Source: an uncultured Chthoniobacterales bacterium
GTDB taxonomy: Bacteria > Verrucomicrobiota > Verrucomicrobiia > Chthoniobacterales > CAKUMP01
Length of the DNA: 10,815 bases
Assembly: GCA_934667795.1 (NCBI GenBank)
Contig: CAKUMP010000058.1
Span: forward strand, 1 to 10,815
Reading direction: 5' to 3'
Below the pieces are notes generated by a model. That model was not told the DNA's origin. It did not search any database and saw nothing but the letters and a program-made list of their open reading frames with translations. Shown piece by piece: positions 1 to 6,764 of the stretch (its first letter is position 1; each line of letters begins with the position of its first letter). The position numbers and the translations under genes were made by a program.

Positions 1-1
1 G

Positions 2-1696
2 GTCAAGAGTTTGAACGAGGCATTTTTGGCTGCGATAGAAGAATTTGGGTATGACAATGTCTATCGTGGAGTATTTCCGGTAAAAGTGAATCAATTACGG
101 GAAGTGGTAGAAGAGATTGTGGATGCCGGAAAGCCGTATCATTACGGGCTGGAAGCGGGGAGTAAACCGGAATTGATCGCGGCTCTGGCTGTGCATGAAG
201 ATCCCGAAAGCTTGATTGTGTGTAACGGTTGTAAGGATAAAATGTTTATTCGGTATGCGCTCATGGGAAGGAAGCTGGGGAAAAAGATCATCATAGTGAT
301 TGAAAAGCTGGATGAGCTGTATGACGTGCTGGAAATTGCGGAAGAAATGGATGTGGAGCCTATATTGGGCGCTCGGTTAAGACTTTTATCCAAAGGTGCT
401 GGAAAATGGGCAACCAGTGGAGGGGAAAATGCGAAATTCGGGTTATCGACATCTGATCTGGTGGAAATGAGCAAAGAGTTGAAACGGAGGGATCAGGAAA
501 ATGTTCTGAAACTGGTTCATTTTCATGTGGGGTCCCAAGTACCGGACATTCGGACGGTAAAGAATGCAGTGCGGGAAGCGACACGATTTTATGCAAAATT
601 GCAACAGATGGGGCATCCGCTGGAATATATTGATGTGGGGGGCGGTCTGGCGGTGGATTATGAAGGTGCGAGAAGCACTTCGGATAGTTCCATGAATTAT
701 TCCATGGAAGAGTATGCACGAGACGTGGTGTATAACATCAAGGAAATCTGCGAACTGGAAAAAGTCCGGGTTCCGACGATTGTCAGTGAAAGCGGGCGGG
801 CGCTGGTTGCGCACCACTCGATTCTTGTCGCAGAAATTTACGGTTCTATTGAAAAATCTCCGAATTCCCGGAGAGTGGAACTGGAAGAAAACGATCACAA
901 GCTCGTACGCGATATCTGGGAACTGCAGCAATCGATTTCGGGCGTGCAGCGTCAGGAAAATTTGCATGATGCAAAACAGATTAAAGAAGAGACGCAGAGT
1001 TTGTTTGAGCTTGGGATGATGGATCTGGAAAGTAAGGCGAAAGTCGAACTGCTGTTCTGGCAAGTGTGTGAGGAAATATTGGAACAATACGAAGAAGCAG
1101 AACATTTACCTGAAGAAATTCGGGATTTGAAAGTTGATATTGCGGATCAGTTTTTATGTAACTTTTCTGTATTTCAATCGTTGCTGGATCACTGGGCGCT
1201 GGGGCAGCTTTTTCCGGTCATGCCCTTGACCGGGTTATTGGAAGATGCGGATCGAGATGGCACATTAGTGGATATCACCTGCGATTCAGATGGAAAAGTT
1301 GCGAAATTTATTGGGTTGAATCAGAGTAATCCGACTTTGCCGATGAAGCGTTTCAAGAATGGAGAGCCTTATCATGTAGGATTTTTTCTGGTGGGAGCGT
1401 ATCAGGATATTATGGGAGACTTTCATAACCTGTTTGGACGTGCGACCGAAGTGCATGTTTTCCTGGATGAAGATGAAGAGTTAGGACATTATATTGAAGA
1501 GGTCATTGAGGGCTCTTGTATTGGATCAGTGCTTGCTATGACACAATGGGACAATCGTTATCTGGTGCGTTTGTTTAAAACGCAGGTGGATGATGCGATA
1601 CGCAGTGATCGTATCAAGCCCAAAGAAGGGATGCGCCTGCTTGCACGGTATGAGCGTGCGTTATCCGATCATACCTATTTACGAATAGAAGCATGA
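2..1696 (+). CDS. speA: Biosynthetic arginine decarboxylase, 5'-truncated by window edge
   Basis: PLP-dependent enzyme that converts arginine to agmatine and CO2, the first step of the arginine route to putrescine. The reading frame is open to the left edge, and the first residues (VKSLNEAFLAAIEEFGY) align with the interior of E. coli SpeA, so the true start and roughly the first 70-100 residues lie outside the window; the TTG at 11 is not the start. Visible family motifs are VFPVKVNQ with the PLP-binding lysine (codon 83-85), HFHVGSQ (from 518), the phosphate-binding DVGGGLAVDYEG (about 632-667), SESGR (785-799), the helical insertion typical of SpeA (about 860-1130), and ITCDSDG with the catalytic cysteine (codon 1280-1282) contributed across the dimer interface. 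The C-terminal GDFHNLFGRATEVHVF region is also SpeA-like. Ornithine and diaminopimelate decarboxylases are shorter and lack the insertion. The family call is firm from motif recall; no alignment was run. Confidence 0.95.
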   Translation, partial: VKSLNEAFLAAIEEFGYDNVYRGVFPVKVNQLREVVEEIVDAGKPYHYGLEAGSKPELIAALAVHEDPESLIVCNGCKDKMFIRYALMGRKLGKKIIIVIEKLDELYDVLEIAEEMDVEPILGARLRLLSKGAGKWATSGGENAKFGLSTSDLVEMSKELKRRDQENVLKLVHFHVGSQVPDIRTVKNAVREATRFYAKLQQMGHPLEYIDVGGGLAVDYEGARSTSDSSMNYSMEEYARDVVYNIKEICELEKVRVPTIVSESGRALVAHHSILVAEIYGSIEKSPNSRRVELEENDHKLVRDIWELQQSISGVQRQENLHDAKQIKEETQSLFELGMMDLESKAKVELLFWQVCEEILEQYEEAEHLPEEIRDLKVDIADQFLCNFSVFQSLLDHWALGQLFPVMPLTGLLEDADRDGTLVDITCDSDGKVAKFIGLNQSNPTLPMKRFKNGEPYHVGFFLVGAYQDIMGDFHNLFGRATEVHVFLDEDEELGHYIEEVIEGSCIGSVLAMTQWDNRYLVRLFKTQVDDAIRSDRIKPKEGMRLLARYERALSDHTYLRIEA

Positions 1697-1757
1697 TCCA
1701 TCGTGTAAGAGCGGCAAACAACTGCTTGTAGTTTTAACGTACAGAAAACAATAAGAA

Positions 1758-2840
1758 ATGTGGTATAAATCGATAGTAAAGCCGGTGTTGTTCCGTATGG
1801 ATCCGGAGGATGCGCATCATTTGGCGATGGGATGGTTGCAGGTGTTGTCGAGGAACCCGGCGTGGTTGTCCTTATTGAAAAGTATAAATGCGGATACGCA
1901 CAGACCGGGGACAGCTTATGAGGTATTTGGAATCCGGTTTCCGAACCGCGTAGGACTGGCAGCAGGGTTTGATAAAAATCTGGTAGCGTTGCCGGCATGG
2001 GCGGCGTTGGGATTTGGATTTGTGGAGGGCGGAACCGTGACTGCGCTGGAGCAACCTGGCAATCCCAGACCACGGTTGTTTCGTCGGCCTGAGGTAGAGG
2101 GGATTATTAATCGGATGGGATTTAATAATGATGGTGCGGAAAAAGTGGCTAAACGTTTGGATGAATTAAAACTTTCGGGCAACTGGCCGGAGGTTCCGGT
2201 GGGGATTAATCTTGGGAAATCCAAGGTTACGGAACTGGAAGAAGCGGCTTTGGATTACCAGCATTCGTTTAAAGCGCTGCGTGATTTTGGAGATTATTTT
2301 GTGATGAATGTGAGCAGTCCGAACACGCCGGGGCTGCGTTCGCTCCAGACAAAAGAAGCGTTGGGCGATATCGTGAAGGCGATTCAGGAAGTGAATCCGG
2401 AAAACAAACCGTTGTTGGTCAAAATTGCGCCGGATCTGGAAGAAGCACAGATTGCAGAGGTCGTGGAATTTGCAGAAAGCGTGGGCCTGGCAGGGATTAT
2501 TGCGACAAATACCACATTGGATCATTCTTCGATCGCACCCGAACGGGACGAAACAGGTGGGTTAAGCGGAAAACCTGTGCGCGAGAAATCCACAGAGATT
2601 GTCCGTTTTATTACCAAACGTAGCTCCTTGCCGGTGATTGCTTGTGGTGGGATTTCAGATGCTGCAAGCGGCATGGAAAAACTGGAAGCAGGCGCCTCCC
2701 TCTTGCAAATTTACACCGGTTTTATTTACCGGGGACCAGGGCTGATAAAAGAATTAGTGCGGGCAACTCGCGACCTCGAACTCGTTAGGAGCGACGCTTT
2801 GTTCTCCTCTTGTATTCAGAAGGAACCTCATCTCCCTTAA
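1758..2840 (+). CDS. pyrD: Dihydroorotate dehydrogenase (quinone), class 2
   Basis: FMN enzyme that oxidises dihydroorotate to orotate in pyrimidine synthesis and passes electrons to membrane quinone. It has 360 codons against about 336 in E. coli. Residues 1-40 form the amphipathic N-terminal segment of class 2 enzymes (MDPEDAHHLAMGWL), which attaches to the inner membrane and forms the quinone tunnel. FGIRFPNRVGLAAGFDKN binds FMN, INRMGFNNDG binds orotate, and NVSSPNTPGLR supplies Asn184, catalytic base Ser187 and Asn189; a serine base, rather than cysteine, marks class 2. IACGGI and LLQIYTGFIYRGP complete the FMN phosphate site. The start is ATG with only a weak AATAAGAA upstream. Homologues normally end just after the GPxLIKE helix; here about 24 more residues follow (from about 2766), with a different leucine codon preference (CTC) from the gene body. 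Gap to speA is 61 bp, so co-transcription is possible but unproven. Confidence 0.97.
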   Translation: MWYKSIVKPVLFRMDPEDAHHLAMGWLQVLSRNPAWLSLLKSINADTHRPGTAYEVFGIRFPNRVGLAAGFDKNLVALPAWAALGFGFVEGGTVTALEQPGNPRPRLFRRPEVEGIINRMGFNNDGAEKVAKRLDELKLSGNWPEVPVGINLGKSKVTELEEAALDYQHSFKALRDFGDYFVMNVSSPNTPGLRSLQTKEALGDIVKAIQEVNPENKPLLVKIAPDLEEAQIAEVVEFAESVGLAGIIATNTTLDHSSIAPERDETGGLSGKPVREKSTEIVRFITKRSSLPVIACGGISDAASGMEKLEAGASLLQIYTGFIYRGPGLIKELVRATRDLELVRSDALFSSCIQKEPHLP

Positions 2841-2996
2841 CGACATCTCCAGCGGGAACCATTATATACGCTATCATATGCAGGGCCAATTTTTTATAAG
2901 CAATCGATTTAAAATAAGTTGATACTAAATTTTAAACAGAGCGAAGGAGTATCATTTCACTATTCAAACAGGAATGGATTTGGTAAGGATTTGAAG
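2841..2996 (+). other. Intergenic gap pyrD-ilvD, AT-rich leader
   Basis: The first 40 bases have the same CTC/TCC-rich texture as the odd pyrD tail; from about 2861 it becomes AT-rich. A TATAAG (2895-2900) is promoter-like but has no convincing -35 partner. AAGGAT at 2985-2990 is a reasonable ribosome binding site six bases before the ATG at 2997. A GGAG at 2945-2948 has no suitably spaced in-frame start after it. I see no terminator hairpin with a T-run. Confidence 0.4.
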
Positions 2997-4874
2997 ATGA
3001 AGAAGTCAGCTAGTACACGATCTGGAAAAGCAGGGACAAAAGCGGCAAGGGCAGCCACAAAACAAAAGCCTCAACAGCGCAAAAGCCTGGCCAGGAAACA
3101 TTCGTCATTGGTGGTGGATGGAGCAGAGCGCGCAGCAAGTCGTGCGATGTTGCATGCCGTTGGGTTTACACGTGCGGATTTTCGTAAATCGCAGATTGGA
3201 ATTGCGTCCACATGGAGCATGGTGACGCCGTGCAACATGCATATCGATGAATTAGCAAAACGTGCGGCTCAAGGTGCGGATGACGCCGGGGCAAAGTCGA
3301 TTATTTTTAACACCATCTCTGTTTCTGACGGAATTTCGATGGGAACCGAAGGGATGAAATATTCGCTGGTTTCTCGTGAAGTGATTGCGGACTCGATTGA
3401 AGCAGTGATTGGATGTGAGGGGATGGATGGAATCGTGGCGATCGGGGGGTGTGATAAAAATATGCCGGGATGCATGATCGCAATTGCCCGGCTCAATCGT
3501 CCGGCAATTTTTGTTTATGGCGGAACGATTTTGCCCGGATGTATCAGCGGAATCCTGGCTGCGCAAAAGCTGAATAAAGAAAGAGCAGAAGCAATTAAGG
3601 ATAAAAATCTGGATATTGTGTCGGTTTTCGAAGCAGTTGGCGGGCATGCAAACAAGAAAATTTCGGATAAGGAACTGGCCTTGATTGAAGAAAAGGCAAT
3701 TCCCGGTGCGGGCTCCTGTGGGGGAATGTACACTGCGAATACCATGGCGTCGGCCATTGAAGCGCTGGGGATGAGTCTGCCGGGAAGCTCAGCGCAGAAT
3801 GCGGTTTCTTCCGACAAAATGGAAGACTGCTATCGGGCGGGACAGGCGGTCCAGAATTTAATTAAAAAAGGAATTACACCCAAAGATATCCTGACGCGTG
3901 AAGCTTTTGAGAATGCGATCACGGTGGTAATTGCTTTGGGGGGATCGACCAATGCGGTGTTGCATTTACTGGCGATGGCACATTCGAGTGGTGTGAAATT
4001 GCATATTGATGATTTCACGAAGATCGGGCGTCGGGTGCCGGTGCTGGCAGATTTGAAACCGAGCGGGCGCTTTTTGATGTCGGAGCTGGTTGCCATTGGC
4101 GGAATTCAGCCCTTGATGAAAATGTTGCTGGAAGCCGGGCTGTTACACGGAGACTGTCTGACTGTCACTGGTAAAACCATGGCGAAGAATCTGGCCGGAG
4201 TAAAACCGTATCCGAAAGACCAGGAAATTGTCCGTTCACTGGATAATCCGATCAAGAAAGACAGCCATCTGGTTATTTTGAAAGGAAATCTTGCTCCGGA
4301 TGGTGCAGTAGCAAAAATTTCCGGAAAAGAAGGACTGCGTTTTGAAGGTAAAGCGCGGGTGTTTGATGGAGAAGAAGAAGCGCTGCATGAAATTCTGGAT
4401 GGTGGAGTGAAAGCCGGAGATGTGCTGGTGATCCGTACGGAGGGTCCAAAAGGCGCTCCTGGAATGCGGGAAATGCTCTCTCCCACTTCCGCAATTATGG
4501 GGAAAGGGTTAGGAAAAGAAGTCGCGCTGATTACTGACGGAAGGTTCTCGGGAGGTAGCCATGGATTTGTTGTAGGACATATCACACCAGAAGCTTATGT
4601 CGGTGGCCCGATCGCGATTGTCAAAGATGGCGACCCGATCACCATCGATGCTTCCAAACGTAAAATTACGCTGGATATTCCGGATGCAGAAATTAAAAAA
4701 CGGCTGGCAAAATGGAAACCATTCGAGCCCCGTTACAAATCCGGCCTGTTGGCAAAATATGCACATCAGGTCAGCTCTGCTTCGCTGGGCGCGGTGACCG
4801 ACCTCAATCTGAATCTGGCACCAACCGTGAAAAAATCAACAAAAACACGGAAAAGTACAAGAAAACGCTCATAA
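2997..4874 (+). CDS. ilvD: Dihydroxy-acid dehydratase with basic N- and C-terminal tails
   Basis: Iron-sulfur enzyme that dehydrates 2,3-dihydroxy-isovalerate and -methylvalerate to the keto acids that become valine, leucine and isoleucine. ATG at 2997 is preferred because AAGGAT lies six bases upstream; an in-frame TTG at 2919 would add 26 unconserved residues. The IlvD/Edd core starts near residue 39 (VVDGAERAASRAMLHAVGF). Cluster cysteines are Cys79 (MVTPCNMH), Cys152 (GGCDKNMPG) and Cys241 (GSCGGMYTANTM); Lys154 matches the carbamylated, Mg-binding lysine. TDGRFSGGSHGFVVGHITPE carries Ser518, the expected catalytic base. The SHGFVVGH form resembles the cyanobacterial/plant [2Fe-2S] enzymes more than E. 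coli IlvD (inference). The oddity is the ends: residues 1-37 contain 12 Lys/Arg and no acidic residue, and the last 16 contain 8 Lys/Arg. Not an Edd (phosphogluconate dehydratase), which would differ in these motifs. It lies alone between pyrD and the pilus cluster, without ilvBHC nearby. Confidence 0.96.
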   Translation: MKKSASTRSGKAGTKAARAATKQKPQQRKSLARKHSSLVVDGAERAASRAMLHAVGFTRADFRKSQIGIASTWSMVTPCNMHIDELAKRAAQGADDAGAKSIIFNTISVSDGISMGTEGMKYSLVSREVIADSIEAVIGCEGMDGIVAIGGCDKNMPGCMIAIARLNRPAIFVYGGTILPGCISGILAAQKLNKERAEAIKDKNLDIVSVFEAVGGHANKKISDKELALIEEKAIPGAGSCGGMYTANTMASAIEALGMSLPGSSAQNAVSSDKMEDCYRAGQAVQNLIKKGITPKDILTREAFENAITVVIALGGSTNAVLHLLAMAHSSGVKLHIDDFTKIGRRVPVLADLKPSGRFLMSELVAIGGIQPLMKMLLEAGLLHGDCLTVTGKTMAKNLAGVKPYPKDQEIVRSLDNPIKKDSHLVILKGNLAPDGAVAKISGKEGLRFEGKARVFDGEEEALHEILDGGVKAGDVLVIRTEGPKGAPGMREMLSPTSAIMGKGLGKEVALITDGRFSGGSHGFVVGHITPEAYVGGPIAIVKDGDPITIDASKRKITLDIPDAEIKKRLAKWKPFEPRYKSGLLAKYAHQVSSASLGAVTDLNLNLAPTVKKSTKTRKSTRKRS

Positions 4875-4923
4875 CAAATGGATTGTTCCGGTAATTTTCG
4901 TTTTCAAAAAGGTACAAAATCCA

Positions 4924-4952
4924 CTTTTTTGTCAAGGTCATTGACAGAAAGG
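4924..4952 (+). other. 12-bp RNA hairpin / dyad TGTCAA-N5-TTGACA
   Basis: Bases 4924-4935 can pair with 4941-4952 around the five-base loop GGTCA. The inner six pairs (TGTCAA/TTGACA) are perfect; two of the outer six are G-U in RNA. No U-run follows, so it is not a standard + strand intrinsic terminator. At DNA level its right arm is the TTGACA of the promoter candidate, so it could equally be an operator overlapping the -35 region. Confidence 0.4.
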
Positions 4953-4972
4953 ATGTGGGACGCGTACGTTTG
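4941..4972 (+). promoter_or_regulatory. Candidate promoter upstream of first pilB
   Basis: TTGACA (4941-4946) is a perfect sigma-70 -35 hexamer. TACGTTTG (4965-4972) fits the Bacteroidetes -7 consensus TAnnTTTG exactly, with 21 bases between TTG and it; as a classical -10 (TACGTT, spacing 18) it is poor. The block 4940-4956 recurs before pilC at 9700-9716 with 15 of 17 bases identical, at nearly the same distance from the start codon. Promoter function is inferred. Confidence 0.4.
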
Positions 4973-5018
4973 AGAATTACCAATTATCACTAAAACCTGA
5001 ACTATACCCCTGAGAATT

Positions 5019-6719
5019 GTGTCATCAAACGACGAATACATCATAGAAATCCTGTTAGATACGGGATTAATCACGAGATCACAAATTGAGACTGCGCGAG
5101 AGCAGGCGGGAGCAGATGGAGAGGGAGTTGTTTCAGCATTAATACAGGCTGGAATTATTTCCCAGGAAGATGTTTCTCGCACGCTGGCTGCCCATTCGGC
5201 GATGGACTTTGTGGACCTGGGCCAGATGGCAATCAACCCGGAAATTATCGCACAAGTTCCACAAGAGTTGGTTCGGAGGTACAAAGTGATCCCGGTGGGG
5301 GCAACCGATTCCGGGTTAGTGGTGGCGATCAGTGACCCGTTGAATTTTGAGACACTCGACAGTCTTCGTTTTTTATTGAAACGCGAGATTGAACTGGTCT
5401 GCGCAACGGAAGAACAGATTAAAGAGGCGATCGTGAAATACTATGGCACGGTCGATGATGCGATTGAGCAGTTGGGCGGTGGTGAAGATGGGCTTACCAT
5501 TGACCCCTCGGCGGTAGGGGGAGAGATCGGAGAAGAAGAGGTCGGGGATGCGCCTATTATCAAAATGGTGTCCATGATTCTGCTGGAAGCCTACAAGGCA
5601 AGAGCCAGTGATATTCATCTGGAACCTTTGGAAACAAAATTCCGTGTGCGGTTCCGGGTGGATGGAAAACTGCAGGAAGTTCAGAGTCCACCCAAAAAAT
5701 TGCAGTCCGCAATTGTTTCCCGCATTAAAATCATGAGCGGATCAATGTCGATTGCGGAAAAACGCTTGCCGCAGGATGGTCGTATCCAGGTGAAAATCGG
5801 GAAAAATGCGATTGACTTGCGAGTTTCGACGATTCCTACGACGCATGGGGAAAGTGTGGTGATGCGAATTCTGGATAAATCCAACCTGGTGATCGGGTTA
5901 TCCGAGTTAGGGTTCCTGAGTGATGATCAGGAGAAATTTGAGCGACTGATCATGTTGCCGGATGGGATTTTGATGGTAACGGGGCCCACGGGTTCCGGGA
6001 AAACGACGACTTTGTATGCTTGTTTGAATTATATCAACAAGCCGGATCGAAAAATTATCACGGTGGAAGATCCTGTGGAATACCAGATGGCCGGGATTAA
6101 CCAGGTACAGGTGAATACGGACATCGGAATGACTTTCCCTGCAGCGTTACGCTCGATTTTACGTCAGGCACCGAATATCATCATGATCGGGGAGATTCGA
6201 GATGCGGAAACCGCAAATATTGCGATTAACGCCTCTCTGACCGGACACCTGGTATTCAGTACGCTGCATACCAACGATGCGCCTGGAGCAGTTGCGCGTC
6301 TGGTGGACATTGGAGTACCTCCGTTTTTGGTCAGTTCGTCGATTCGAGCGATTCTGGCACAGCGGCTTGTTCGGAAATTGTGCTATGAGTGCAGGCAACC
6401 CGGAGAGTTGACTGACGCAGAAGCGATCGCATTACGGGTTGGTGCGAGCCAGTTGTCTGCATCGTCGATTATGCGTCCGGTAGGATGTGAGAAATGTCGT
6501 GGACGTGGATTCCGTGGACGTATGGGGATCTTCGAGATGTTTTTAATTGATGATGATGTACGGATGATGATTAACGAAGGGGCGACGACGATTCAGTTGC
6601 GGGAACGGGCGCGCCAGTTAGGGATGCGTACATTGCGCGAAGATGGAGTCCGTAAAGTAATGGCAGGAATGACTTCGGCAGAAGAAGTCATTACGGTGAC
6701 AATGGCTGATGCGGACTAA
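5019..6719 (+). CDS. pilB: Type IV pilus extension ATPase PilB (GspE family), copy 1
   Basis: Hexameric cytoplasmic AAA-like motor that docks on the PilC platform and drives pilin polymerisation. Residues 1-145 form an MshEN/GspE-N domain (GLITRSQIETAREQ... GIISQEDVSRTLAAH), the module that binds cyclic di-GMP in some relatives, although the first repeat lacks the usual RLG opening. After an acidic linker (145-180) come ASDIHLEP and the N2 domain, Walker A GPTGSGKTTT with Lys328, an Asp box, Walker B with Glu392 (MIGEIRD), a His box (GHLVFSTLHTND), and a zinc-binding tetracysteine (Cys455, 458, 490, 493), which separates PilB/GspE from PilT. The loop before Walker B reads QAPN (384-386 APN) instead of the very common QDPD. 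The GTG start has no Shine-Dalgarno sequence. pilT follows after 45 bp, so an operon is likely. GspE of a type II secretion system is the alternative; the adjacent pilT favours PilB. Confidence 0.95.
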   Translation: MSSNDEYIIEILLDTGLITRSQIETAREQAGADGEGVVSALIQAGIISQEDVSRTLAAHSAMDFVDLGQMAINPEIIAQVPQELVRRYKVIPVGATDSGLVVAISDPLNFETLDSLRFLLKREIELVCATEEQIKEAIVKYYGTVDDAIEQLGGGEDGLTIDPSAVGGEIGEEEVGDAPIIKMVSMILLEAYKARASDIHLEPLETKFRVRFRVDGKLQEVQSPPKKLQSAIVSRIKIMSGSMSIAEKRLPQDGRIQVKIGKNAIDLRVSTIPTTHGESVVMRILDKSNLVIGLSELGFLSDDQEKFERLIMLPDGILMVTGPTGSGKTTTLYACLNYINKPDRKIITVEDPVEYQMAGINQVQVNTDIGMTFPAALRSILRQAPNIIMIGEIRDAETANIAINASLTGHLVFSTLHTNDAPGAVARLVDIGVPPFLVSSSIRAILAQRLVRKLCYECRQPGELTDAEAIALRVGASQLSASSIMRPVGCEKCRGRGFRGRMGIFEMFLIDDDVRMMINEGATTIQLRERARQLGMRTLREDGVRKVMAGMTSAEEVITVTMADAD

Positions 6720-6764
6720 GTTTGAACCGTGAAAACGCGAAATAAAATTCTCCCTTTGAATTAA

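Larger units (their letters stand above)
4875..5018 (+). promoter_or_regulatory. Leader region of the pilus motor cluster
   Basis: Gap of 144 bp in front of the first pilB. It holds a 12-bp hairpin (4924-4952), a promoter candidate (4941-4972) and an AAAACC-T-GAAC block (4992-5002) ending 16 bases before the GTG start. No Shine-Dalgarno sequence precedes the GTG. The change from amino acid metabolism to pilus genes makes this the expected place for a transcription start. Confidence 0.5.

Noticed and set aside
443..1105. Long minus-strand open frame of about 220 codons inside speA
   Set aside because: It is a shadow of a clearly conserved gene; its translation is rich in His, Phe, Arg and Cys, as expected for antisense, with no recognisable domain.
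1697..1757. Promoter or terminator between speA and pyrD
   Set aside because: Only a four-base AACT/AGTT stem is present, with no T-run, and no convincing -35/-10 pair.
2919..2996. TTG at 2919 as the ilvD start
   Set aside because: The added 26 residues are unlike any IlvD and TTG lacks a ribosome site; ATG 2997 has AAGGAT six bases upstream.
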